A DNA stretch of 24,231 bases, from contig CAZRLO010000037.1 of the NCBI GenBank assembly GCA_964600965.1, positions 1 through 24,231 on the forward strand, given 5' to 3'. Source of the stretch: UBA5972 sp964600965. Lineage in GTDB: Bacteria; Pseudomonadota; Alphaproteobacteria; Rhodobacterales; Rhodobacteraceae. Below, one piece after another: positions 7,139 to 14,731 of the stretch. The stretch's first letter is position 1, and every line of letters starts with the position of its first letter. The translations under genes and the position numbers were made by a program. The notes beneath the pieces are model-generated. The model was not told the DNA's origin, searched no databases, and saw only the letters and a program-made list of their open reading frames with translations.

Positions 7139-9181
7139 TCAGTGCGGCCTTTGGCGCCACAGCGCGTCGGCGGCCACCGCACGGGAAGGGGTTACGATCA
7201 GAGGGTTGATCTCGACCTCTTCCAGACCGGTTGCGTTCGCAACAACAAATGCCTGTACCGCCATGACCGCGTCAACCACAACGCCAATATCAGCACCCGG
7301 CCCGCCCCGATAACCTTTTAGCAACCTCGCCACCCTTAGGCCAAGGATCGCGGCGCGCACGGCCTCGCGGTCCGAAGGCACCAGCACCGAGGCCGTGTCC
7401 ACCAGCAATTCGGCCAGAACGCCGCCTGCTCCGATGGTCAGAACAAGACCATGCGCCGGATCGCGGGTGACCCCGATCAGCATTTCCGCAACCGCGCCGG
7501 TGATCATTTCTTCGACCAGAAAGGTCCGCGTTGTCATGGTTGCCGCGGCGGCAGCGACGTCCGTCGCGGTTGTCAGGCCCAACACCACGGCGCCGGCTTC
7601 GGTCTTGTGGGCGGCACCCTCGCCTTTCAGAACCACGGGAAACCCGATCTGCGCCGCGACCGTACCGGCTTGTTTCGGCGAAGACGCAGGCAGGCCGCGC
7701 GGGGTCTCAACGCCATGCGCCGCCAACGCGGATTTCGCGCGGGCCTCGTTCACGGTTTCGGGCGTGCCTTCTGCCTGGCCCGGCAGCACCAAGGCCCGGG
7801 ACGGCACGCGGTCCTGCCCCAACCACGCGGCGGCGGCGGCGGCGCCCAGCGCCTCGTTGAGGCCGCACAGCGGCACGACACCGGCGGCAAGCAACCGGTC
7901 GGCGACATCTTCGGGCATCAGTTCGGGCAGGGTCGCGACCATCGCGACCTTCGCGCCCGTGGTATTTCGGGCGGCGATTGCGGCTTTGATCGCGCAGTCC
8001 CAGTCGGTCGGGTCGGCACGGTCGCCGCGGGGAAAATCGACGATGATCAGGGTCAGCGCGATGGTCGGGTCCATGATCGCGCCCCATGCGGCGGCCATGG
8101 CGTCGGGGTCGCGCCAGATATAAGTGTGATAATCCAGCGGGTTTGCCAGCGCCACCATCGGGCCCAGCGCCGCGCGCAAATCGCGGGCCTGTCGGGGGTT
8201 CAGGGCCGGAAACTCCACATCGAATCCAATCGCGGTATCCGCGACCATCGAAGCCTCGCCACCCGAACAACTGACCGACGCCAGCCGGTTCGACGCCAAG
8301 GGGCCCGCGACGTGCAACAGTTTGAGCGTCTCCAGAAACTCGGGCAGCGAACCGGCCCGTGCGATGCCAAGGCGCGCCAGCAGCGCCGATGCGCCGGCAT
8401 CACCGCCAGCCAGCGACGCGGTATGCGAAACCGTGGCCGCCCGCGCCTGTTCCGACCGCCCTGCCTTGATCGCGACGACGGGCTTGCCGAACTTTCGCGC
8501 GGCGTCCGCCAGCGCCTCGAACCGGCGCAGATCCCCGAATCCCTCGATATAAAGGCCCAGCGCCGTCACCCGGGGATCGGCCAACAGGTGCGCCCCGATT
8601 TCGGCCATGCCGGTCTGCGCCTGGTTTCCGGCGGTCACGACAAAGGCAAGTGGCAGACCGCGCCGCTGCATGGTCAGGTTGATCGCCATGTTGGACGACT
8701 GTGTGATGATCGCCACGCCCGACTTGCAGGTCTGCCCGCCATGCTGGTCCGGCCAAAGCAGCGCATTGTCGAGATAATTGATGAACCCGTAACAATTCGG
8801 TCCCAGAATTGGCATGTCCGCCGCTGCGCGCAGCAATTTCGCCTGCAGGTCGACGCCTTGTTCGTCTTCGGCGCTGGCTTCCAGATAGCCGGATGCGAAA
8901 CAAACCGCCCCACCTGCCTCCATTGTTGCCAGTTCGGCAACAATATCGACGGTCGCGTTGCGATTTACCCCGACGAATGTGGCATCCGGTGCCGTGGGCA
9001 GATCGGAGACCGAGCGATAGGCCCGCACACCGGCAATCCTGTCGTGCGCCGGGTGGACCGGCCACAATGCACCGGCAAAACCGATCTTGTGGCATTGCGC
9101 GATCAACGCGCGGCACCAGTCGCCACCGCCAACGACGGCGATGGATTTCGGGCTGAACATACGGGAAAGATCGCGGCTCAT
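7139..9181 (-). CDS. ADP-forming acyl-CoA synthetase (acetate-CoA ligase family, fused alpha-beta)
   Basis: The 680-residue single-chain enzyme has an N-terminal CoA-binding Rossmann domain (SIAVVGGG, 13-20; GPNCYGFIN near 127-135), succinyl-CoA-ligase-like domains with the phosphorylated His253 in ATVSHTASLAGG, and a C-terminal ATP-grasp domain from about 465 (GFPVVLKGE.AAHKTEAG, with EEVEINPLIV near the end). The family makes acyl-CoA from a carboxylate, ATP and CoA, releasing ADP and phosphate through a phosphohistidine. Acetate is the textbook substrate. Beside a CaiD-like hydratase and an acyl-CoA dehydrogenase, a larger acid (for example a betaine or other amino-containing acid) is more likely, but this is inference. 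The start at 9181 fits the common MSRDLSR N-terminus; its Shine-Dalgarno is weak. Confidence 0.9.
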   Translation of the reverse strand: MSRDLSRMFSPKSIAVVGGGDWCRALIAQCHKIGFAGALWPVHPAHDRIAGVRAYRSVSDLPTAPDATFVGVNRNATVDIVAELATMEAGGAVCFASGYLEASAEDEQGVDLQAKLLRAAADMPILGPNCYGFINYLDNALLWPDQHGGQTCKSGVAIITQSSNMAINLTMQRRGLPLAFVVTAGNQAQTGMAEIGAHLLADPRVTALGLYIEGFGDLRRFEALADAARKFGKPVVAIKAGRSEQARAATVSHTASLAGGDAGASALLARLGIARAGSLPEFLETLKLLHVAGPLASNRLASVSCSGGEASMVADTAIGFDVEFPALNPRQARDLRAALGPMVALANPLDYHTYIWRDPDAMAAAWGAIMDPTIALTLIIVDFPRGDRADPTDWDCAIKAAIAARNTTGAKVAMVATLPELMPEDVADRLLAAGVVPLCGLNEALGAAAAAAWLGQDRVPSRALVLPGQAEGTPETVNEARAKSALAAHGVETPRGLPASSPKQAGTVAAQIGFPVVLKGEGAAHKTEAGAVVLGLTTATDVAAAAATMTTRTFLVEEMITGAVAEMLIGVTRDPAHGLVLTIGAGGVLAELLVDTASVLVPSDREAVRAAILGLRVARLLKGYRGGPGADIGVVVDAVMAVQAFVVANATGLEEVEINPLIVTPSRAVAADALWRQRPH

Positions 9182-9223
9182 TTCAGGGCCACAACCGGAT
9201 TATTGCCGCAACGGGCACCGAAT

Positions 9224-10384
9224 TCATGCCCCCAAAGGCCGCAGCAGATCGCGGCTGATGATGTGGCGCTGGATTTCCGAGGTGCCGTCCCAGATCCGTT
9301 CGACCCGCGCATCTCGCCAGAATCGTTCCAGCGGATAATCGTCCATCAACCCCATGCCGCCATGAATCTGGATGGCGCGGTCGGTCACGCGGGCCAGCAT
9401 TTCGCTGGCGTACAACTTGGCCGATGCGATTTCCCGGTTCGCGGGCAAGCCCTGATCCAGCCGGTCGGCGGCGGCCAGCGTCAGATGATCGGCTGCGTCG
9501 ATTTCGGTAATCATGTCGGCAATCTGAAAACCGACTCCCTGAAATTTTCCGATGGCCTGGCCGAACTGCTCGCGCTCCGAGGCGTAGGTCAGCGCATAGT
9601 CGAACACCCGCCGCGCCCGGCCCACGCAATTGGCGGCGACCGTGATGCGGGTGGCGTACAGCCATTCGTTCATCACCGCGAAACCACCATCAACCTCGCC
9701 CAGCACCTGCGCATCGGGCAGACGGCAATCGTCGAATTCCAGAATCATGTTCTTGTAGCCGCGATGGCTGACCGACTTATAGCCGTCGCGGATCGTGAAA
9801 CCGGGCGTGCCCCGATCCACCAGAAACGTGGTGATGCGTTTCTTCGGGCCCTTGGGTGTCTGATCCTCGCCGGTGGCGACGAACACGATCACGAAATCGG
9901 CGTGTTCGGCCCCCGAAATGAAATGCTTGGTGCCGTTCAGAACCCAGTCACCGCCATCGCGCACGGCAGCACATTTCATGCCGCGCACGTCCGATCCCGC
10001 GCCGGGTTCCGTCATCGCCAGCGCATCCATTTTTTCGCCGCGCACTGCCGGAAGCAGATAGCGTTCGCGCTGTGCGTCGTTGCAGGCCATCAGGATGTTC
10101 TGCGGGCGACCGAAAAAGTGGCACAGCGCCATGGCCCCGCGCCCCAGTTCGCGTTCCACCAGCGCGAACTCCAGATGGCCAAGGCCGGCGCCACCGACCT
10201 CGGCCGGGAAGTTGCAGGCGTAAAACCCCAGATCGAGGCATTTTTGCTTGATTGCCCGCGCGACATCGGTGGGCACTTCGCCGCTGCGCTCGACATTTTC
10301 CTCGTGGGGATAAATCTCGTTTTCGACGAATGCCCGCACGGTCGCGACGATCATTTCCTGTTCTTCGTTCAGACCGAATTGCAT
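9224..10384 (-). CDS. Acyl-CoA dehydrogenase
   Basis: The 386-residue protein has normal length and all acyl-CoA dehydrogenase domains: an N-terminal helical domain (MQFGLNEEQEMIVATVRAF), the flavin/substrate segment AMTEPGAGSDVRG near 123-135, and the C-terminal helical domain with QIHGGMGLMDDYPLERFWRDAR. It would oxidise an acyl-CoA to the 2-enoyl-CoA, passing electrons to ETF. In the segment IWDGTSEIQR the residue at the position of the catalytic Glu of short/medium-chain enzymes (YEGT) is Asp366 (codon 9287-9289). A perfect GGAGG lies 5 bases before the ATG. It is upstream of, and in line with, the ADP-forming synthetase gene (42-base gap), giving a ligase/dehydrogenase/hydratase set. The substrate is unknown. 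Confidence 0.93.
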   Translation of the reverse strand: MQFGLNEEQEMIVATVRAFVENEIYPHEENVERSGEVPTDVARAIKQKCLDLGFYACNFPAEVGGAGLGHLEFALVERELGRGAMALCHFFGRPQNILMACNDAQRERYLLPAVRGEKMDALAMTEPGAGSDVRGMKCAAVRDGGDWVLNGTKHFISGAEHADFVIVFVATGEDQTPKGPKKRITTFLVDRGTPGFTIRDGYKSVSHRGYKNMILEFDDCRLPDAQVLGEVDGGFAVMNEWLYATRITVAANCVGRARRVFDYALTYASEREQFGQAIGKFQGVGFQIADMITEIDAADHLTLAAADRLDQGLPANREIASAKLYASEMLARVTDRAIQIHGGMGLMDDYPLERFWRDARVERIWDGTSEIQRHIISRDLLRPLGA

Positions 10385-10463
10385 CGCGTCCTCCGTTCCG
10401 TCCGGCCTTTCACGGCCATCTGCACCGCTAGCCGGATTCCGCGCCCCGGATCAAGCCACAGTT

Positions 10464-11441
10464 TCAATCGCGCGGCTCGGCGATCAGCGAGATCATTTCG
10501 AACATTACCGCCGCCGCCACCTTGGCGGTGATCATGTTCGGCGCATCGCGCGTGGGCATCAGGCAGACGACATCGCCACCGACGATGTTCATGCCGCGCA
10601 CGGCGTGCAGCAGGGCCATGGCCTCGTCGATCTGGAAACCCTGTTCGCCGGGCTCCAGATTAGAGACCCCGGGCGCGACCGTGGGGTCCAGACTGTCCAG
10701 ATCAAAGGTGATGTAGATCGGCCGGTCCGCAAGAACCTGCCGGATCCGCGCCACCGCCGCCGCCAGCCCCATCGCGCGAAATTCGCGCATGGTGATGACA
10801 TTATAGCCATAGTCGTAACTGGGTTGCAGCCAGTCCAGCGTGCGCGGATTGCCTCTGAGCCCGATCTGGACCGAGCTGTGCGGATCAACCTGTCCCTGAT
10901 CGGCCAGATAGGCGCCCCAATGGGCGGCGGATTTTTTTGCCCCCAGAAAATGCGGCACCTTGGTGAACACATCGGTGTGTGCGTCCAGATGCAGAAAACT
11001 GACGGGTCGCCCATCCGTCAGCCGCCCTCCGCCCAGCGCCTGCACGATGCCGCCGGTGACCGAGTGATCGCCACCGATACTGACCGGTGGCACGCCGGCG
11101 GCGTCGATCGACTTGTAGAAATCGGTGATATGCTGAATGCTGGCCTCGTTGTCGTTCGCGAGGGGCAGCGGGACATCGCCCAGATCGCCCACGCGAACGG
11201 TTTCCCACGGATCGAAACCCATCGCCAGATTGACGCGCCGCGCCAATGCCGAGACATTTCGCACCGCGCGGGGACCCAGATGCTGGTCGCGCTCGGTCGT
11301 GCCGTTGCCGGCAGAGTGCGGGACACCCACCAGCGCAATGTCGCAATCAGCGGGATCGGAAATCGCCGGACAACGAAAAAGCGTCGGGATTCCCCACCAG
11401 TAAAGGTTTTCCATCATCCGTTCGCTGGCGGTATCGGTCAT
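10464..11441 (-). CDS. Ureohydrolase of the arginase/agmatinase family
   Basis: The 325-residue enzyme has a complete binuclear manganese site: His126 (GGDHSV), Asp153, His155 and Asp157 (HLDAHTDVF), and Asp247 and Asp249 (TFDLDSLDPTVAPG). The family hydrolyses a guanidino group to urea and an amine; agmatine, guanidinobutyrate, guanidinopropionate and formamidino compounds are all known substrates, and I cannot choose between them. The ATG at 11441 has a GGAG Shine-Dalgarno about 8 bases upstream. The open frame extends to 11753 but the extra part lies over the FrhB-type gene and does not look like protein. It is inside the eight-gene cluster, 76 bases after the FrhB-type gene and 79 before the acyl-CoA dehydrogenase gene. 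Confidence 0.9.
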   Translation of the reverse strand: MTDTASERMMENLYWWGIPTLFRCPAISDPADCDIALVGVPHSAGNGTTERDQHLGPRAVRNVSALARRVNLAMGFDPWETVRVGDLGDVPLPLANDNEASIQHITDFYKSIDAAGVPPVSIGGDHSVTGGIVQALGGGRLTDGRPVSFLHLDAHTDVFTKVPHFLGAKKSAAHWGAYLADQGQVDPHSSVQIGLRGNPRTLDWLQPSYDYGYNVITMREFRAMGLAAAVARIRQVLADRPIYITFDLDSLDPTVAPGVSNLEPGEQGFQIDEAMALLHAVRGMNIVGGDVVCLMPTRDAPNMITAKVAAAVMFEMISLIAEPRD

Positions 11442-11517
11442 GTCTTTGCTCCGGTTGGCTGGGCCATTTCCGGGAACGATAGTCGGCCAAGGGTAATTAG
11501 ACCACCGAATCCCGATC

Positions 11518-12759
11518 CTAGAATTCGGTACATTCGTCGCCCTGCCCGGCAGCCACGCGCGCGCGGGTTCCACGCCGGGTTTCGGCGATATCGTTCTGGT
11601 CGAGCATGGCCGCGCATGCCTCGGCCGCAAGATCGTGGAACGATGGCATCGGCAATCCGCCATCCGTGGCACCGGCGCTGCGGGCGGCGAATGTCTGGCG
11701 CAGGCGCACGTGGTGCGGTTGCGACGCGGCGATGGTTTCAAGATCGGTGTCACGTACCGTCAGATACCCGCCCCCGATGCAATCGCCCAACACCTCGGCC
11801 CCGATCCCGGTATGCGCGATGATGCCGTTTTCCCCCGGCGTTTCTTTGGTCGGCGCACCGCCGGGCCAGAAATCCCCGGTGGCGATATCCGCCTGCAGGC
11901 CAATTGCGTCGGGGCATATCTTGCAGCGGAATTGCGTGGTCCAGCGCTCGACGTTCCACAGGTCGTTATAGGTGCCGCTGACTTCCCGGCCGTCCGCCCA
12001 CGTCGCCTTGGTCGCGCCCGGACAACCGTTGCCACGCCAGCGAAACGCACTGGGCGGGTCGGCCTGCGGGTCCTCGCCCTTGCGGCGCAGGAATTTCCAC
12101 GACGTTTCCCGGCTGGGTACCGTGCCGCAAAACATGGCGGTTGCAAACACGATCTGGCGGGCGGCACGAGGGTTGGTGCCTTGCAGGTTGCGAACGCCCG
12201 CCACGTCGCAGGGTTTCAACGAGACCGCGAATTTCTCGCCGGTCGCCAGCGCCGCGTTGATCGCGCTCAGCGGTGCCGAAGGCGCATAGCGCGACTGCGC
12301 GCCGGTCAGCAACTGTTCGGGATCGCGCACGAACACCGGCTCGGACGTCAGCGCGTCGGGTCCGCCCGGGCGAACCTGCACGATGAAATCCGCGCGCCCG
12401 CTTTCCAACAGATAACGGTTGATCGCCGTCATCACCCCACCCGCCGAGGCGCGATAACGAATGCCGGGGTCGGTCGCCCAGCCTTCGTACGTCGCGCGAA
12501 TATCGCCCCAAACCGGGTCGGGGTTCGCCAGTTCGCGGCCAAACGGCCCGCGCACCGAAACGCCCGGACAAACGGCCACGATTCGCGCGTTTTCGGCATC
12601 GCTCAACGTGCGGCGGGCCCGCGGGCGAAGCTGGTCGTCACGGGTGAACTGCATGTCAACAGCACCGGGTTCCACCACCTGGGTACACAGACCGCAGGAA
12701 AGGCAATACCCGTTCCGGACGATCTCGGCCAAGGTCGAAAACGTGCGGGCCGGGCTCAT
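11518..12759 (-). CDS. FrhB-type (coenzyme F420 hydrogenase/dehydrogenase beta subunit family) iron-sulfur flavoprotein
   Basis: The 413-residue soluble protein begins with a ferredoxin-like cluster motif, Cys19-x2-Cys22-x2-Cys25, completed by Cys64 (VCPG). The FrhB/FdhB N domain follows (RASAGGVMTAINRYLLESG, about 103-121) and then the C domain with KPCDVAGV (Cys184), MFCGTVPS (Cys211) and CKICPDAIG (Cys279, Cys282), likely ligands of a second cluster. Family members bind FAD and pass electrons between ferredoxin, F420 or other carriers and a substrate; some bacterial homologues act as ferredoxin-dependent reductases (BciB-like). Nothing in the window suggests F420 synthesis. Its ATG overlaps the stop of the second membrane hydroxylase gene (ATGA at 12756-12759), so it may supply it with electrons. 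Confidence 0.85.
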   Translation of the reverse strand: MSPARTFSTLAEIVRNGYCLSCGLCTQVVEPGAVDMQFTRDDQLRPRARRTLSDAENARIVAVCPGVSVRGPFGRELANPDPVWGDIRATYEGWATDPGIRYRASAGGVMTAINRYLLESGRADFIVQVRPGGPDALTSEPVFVRDPEQLLTGAQSRYAPSAPLSAINAALATGEKFAVSLKPCDVAGVRNLQGTNPRAARQIVFATAMFCGTVPSRETSWKFLRRKGEDPQADPPSAFRWRGNGCPGATKATWADGREVSGTYNDLWNVERWTTQFRCKICPDAIGLQADIATGDFWPGGAPTKETPGENGIIAHTGIGAEVLGDCIGGGYLTVRDTDLETIAASQPHHVRLRQTFAARSAGATDGGLPMPSFHDLAAEACAAMLDQNDIAETRRGTRARVAAGQGDECTEF

Positions 12760-13745
12760 CTTGTCTGCATCCTTCGCCGGCGCACTTTCATTGCCTCGTG
12801 GGCCTGCGGTGTGCCGTCATGAAACGAACCGAACAATTTGTCCCACGGCACATCGAGGTTGCCGTAATTCACCTCGAAATAGCGGTGATGCATCTGGTGG
12901 TGAAAATTCCCGAGATGCAGGCGCTTTTTGCCCCCTGCAAAAAGCCCCTCAAACCCGGAATGCGTGGTGACCGCAAGCAGCGCATAGAATTGCAGATGGA
13001 ACACGATATGCAGCGGATGCGACAGGACAAACAGATGAACCAGCACACCGCCCAGAAACATCACGTGTTCGATCGGATGCATCGAAAGGCCGGACCATGG
13101 ACCGATATTGGTGTTGCGGTGATGCAGCGAATGCGCCACGCGATACAGCCACCGGGTATGAAGCGCGCGGTGAATCCAATAGAAATAGAGGCTTTCCCAG
13201 ATCGGGATCAGAAAGAATATGGCGATGAACCAAAGCGGGTTCGCGCCGAAACTCAGCACCGGTAAATACCCGACGCCAAACGCCCACCAGAACAGCACCT
13301 CAAAGCCCGACCAGACCGCAACGCCGCTGGTCAGGGTCCAGAACATGTTGTCGCGCACTTGTGAACCAAGGGTAAACGCACGACCCCTGGCGGCAAGCTC
13401 GCGCGGGTCGAACCTCTTGTCGCGTCCCTGGCGGCGGAGGGTGTGGAAATACAGATGCAGCCCGCCGGCGACCGCCCCAATCAGCACGAAATTTCGCAGG
13501 AAAATCATGCCGATCCAGCCCGGTGACAACGTTGCCGCCTGCGCCAGCGTCGGGCTGAACCAAACCCATGATATGATTGCCAGTCCCAGCACCATCAGGT
13601 TTACCGTGATCCAGAACCAGGCGTCCCGGTACCATTTCACGGTCGCCGGAAAATCAGGCGGCCATTGCCACAGCGGCGAGGTGGCGATCGGAACCTCCGG
13701 CCGGTGGTTCCAATCCTGCCGCCCGGGTGACGCCGCATCGCTCAT
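12756..13745 (-). CDS. Sterol desaturase / fatty acid hydroxylase superfamily membrane protein, paralogue 2
   Basis: The 329-residue integral membrane protein carries the di-iron histidine motifs of the superfamily: HRALH (192-196), HSLHH (205-209) and HQMHH (283-287), with further His in THSGFE. Hydrophobic helices lie at about 43-62, 78-100, 138-160 and 170-190. The family uses O2 and two electrons to hydroxylate or desaturate lipid-like substrates. It aligns without any gap to the upstream paralogue (13742-14731): same length and same motif coordinates. The ATG at 13745 overlaps the previous stop (ATGA), and its own stop overlaps the FrhB-type start. A longer open frame to 14327 is antisense-like read-through and is not used. 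The substrate is unknown. Confidence 0.9.
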   Translation of the reverse strand: MSDAASPGRQDWNHRPEVPIATSPLWQWPPDFPATVKWYRDAWFWITVNLMVLGLAIISWVWFSPTLAQAATLSPGWIGMIFLRNFVLIGAVAGGLHLYFHTLRRQGRDKRFDPRELAARGRAFTLGSQVRDNMFWTLTSGVAVWSGFEVLFWWAFGVGYLPVLSFGANPLWFIAIFFLIPIWESLYFYWIHRALHTRWLYRVAHSLHHRNTNIGPWSGLSMHPIEHVMFLGGVLVHLFVLSHPLHIVFHLQFYALLAVTTHSGFEGLFAGGKKRLHLGNFHHQMHHRYFEVNYGNLDVPWDKLFGSFHDGTPQAHEAMKVRRRRMQTR

Positions 13746-14731
13746 TTCGTGTACATCTGTTTCTTGTGGGCGCGGGTGCGCTGTGTCGCCGCCGCCGACC
13801 CGTCGTGGTAGGTGCCGAACCATTTGTCGAACGGCAATTCGGACGTGCCGTAATTGCATTCGAAATAGCGGTGGTGAAGCTGGTGAAAGAAATCTCCGGT
13901 TTTGGCGACCTCGGTCTTCTGGGCGATCACCTTTTCGAACCCGGAATGCGACAGTACCGGCAGGCATTGCTGGAAATAACTGTGAAACAGCAGGTGCAGT
14001 GGATGCGACGGTACGATCAGGTGAACGAAATAGGTGGAAAAATAGAGCATGTTCTCGAACCAGTGGTTCGAAATCCCCGACCACGGCCCGGTATTGACGT
14101 TGCGATGGTGTACGGCGTGGACGTGTTTGTAGAGCCGCGGGTGATGCTCCAGCCGGTGCGTCCAGTAGAAGTGGAACCCGGACCACATCGGAATGAAGAA
14201 CATCCAGATCACGAACCAGACCGGTGCCTGCGCGAACGTGATCATGGGGGTCCAGCCGTTGGCCATCGCCCAGTAGATCAGCACCTGATAGGTGGTCGCG
14301 ACACTGATCGCGCTGCCAAGCGTCCACCAGATATTGTCCAGTACCTGACTGTTAAAGGTGAAAACACCGTTGTTGCGGGTCAAATCGCGGGCATCGAATT
14401 TCTTGCGCATCCCCTGAGCCTTGCGCATGTATAACCACCAGTGGAGGCCGCCTGCGATCAGGGTCTGCGGCACGGCATTCAAGGCCCACAGCCGGATGAT
14501 CCAGCCCGCGCGCAACGATTGCATCTGTTCCAGCGGTGGCAGAAACGCCCAGTAAATCAGCACGGCCACCAAGAATGTCAGCGTCAGTGCGGTCATCGGC
14601 AACCAAGCGCTGCGATACCAATTCGCGACGGCGCGCGGGTTTGGCGGCCACGCGAACAACGGATTCAGCGGGACCGGGCCGGGCGGGTGGTAGTTCCACC
14701 GCGCGGCTTCGGGGTCAGGTTGCGTAGTCAT
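13742..14731 (-). CDS. Sterol desaturase / fatty acid hydroxylase superfamily membrane protein, paralogue 1
   Basis: This 329-residue membrane protein has the histidine motifs HRLEH (192-196), HAVHH (205-209) and HQLHH (283-287), expected to hold a di-iron centre on the cytoplasmic face. Transmembrane segments lie at about 44-64, 78-100, 136-156 and 170-190. The N-terminus is proline-rich (YHPPGPVPLNPLFAWPPNP). It shares with its neighbour the signature NTGPWSG (213-219; NIGPWSG there), HSGFE, HHRYFE and FGTYHDG (FGSFHDG there). The start at 14731 overlaps the aldolase-family gene by 17 bases; the open frame goes up to 14896 but that part is inside the aldolase gene. Co-translation with the aldolase-fold protein, paralogue 2 and the Fe-S flavoprotein implies a common job, not known. 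Confidence 0.9.
   Translation of the reverse strand: MTTQPDPEAARWNYHPPGPVPLNPLFAWPPNPRAVANWYRSAWLPMTALTLTFLVAVLIYWAFLPPLEQMQSLRAGWIIRLWALNAVPQTLIAGGLHWWLYMRKAQGMRKKFDARDLTRNNGVFTFNSQVLDNIWWTLGSAISVATTYQVLIYWAMANGWTPMITFAQAPVWFVIWMFFIPMWSGFHFYWTHRLEHHPRLYKHVHAVHHRNVNTGPWSGISNHWFENMLYFSTYFVHLIVPSHPLHLLFHSYFQQCLPVLSHSGFEKVIAQKTEVAKTGDFFHQLHHRYFECNYGTSELPFDKWFGTYHDGSAAATQRTRAHKKQMYTK

Noticed and set aside
7451..10531. Open frame of 1026 codons on the plus strand
   Set aside because: It runs antisense to the acyl-CoA synthetase and acyl-CoA dehydrogenase genes, both of which have full domain motifs; the antisense product is Arg/His/Gln-rich without any family pattern. Long antisense frames are expected in GC-rich genes.
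11442..11753. N-terminal extension of the ureohydrolase
   Set aside because: It overlaps the FrhB-type gene, has no protein-like composition, and the ATG at 11441 has a good Shine-Dalgarno.
13746..14327. N-terminal extension of the second membrane hydroxylase to 523 residues
   Set aside because: The extension lies over paralogue 1 in another frame; the ATG at 13745 has an ATGA overlap and gives a protein matching its paralogue in length.
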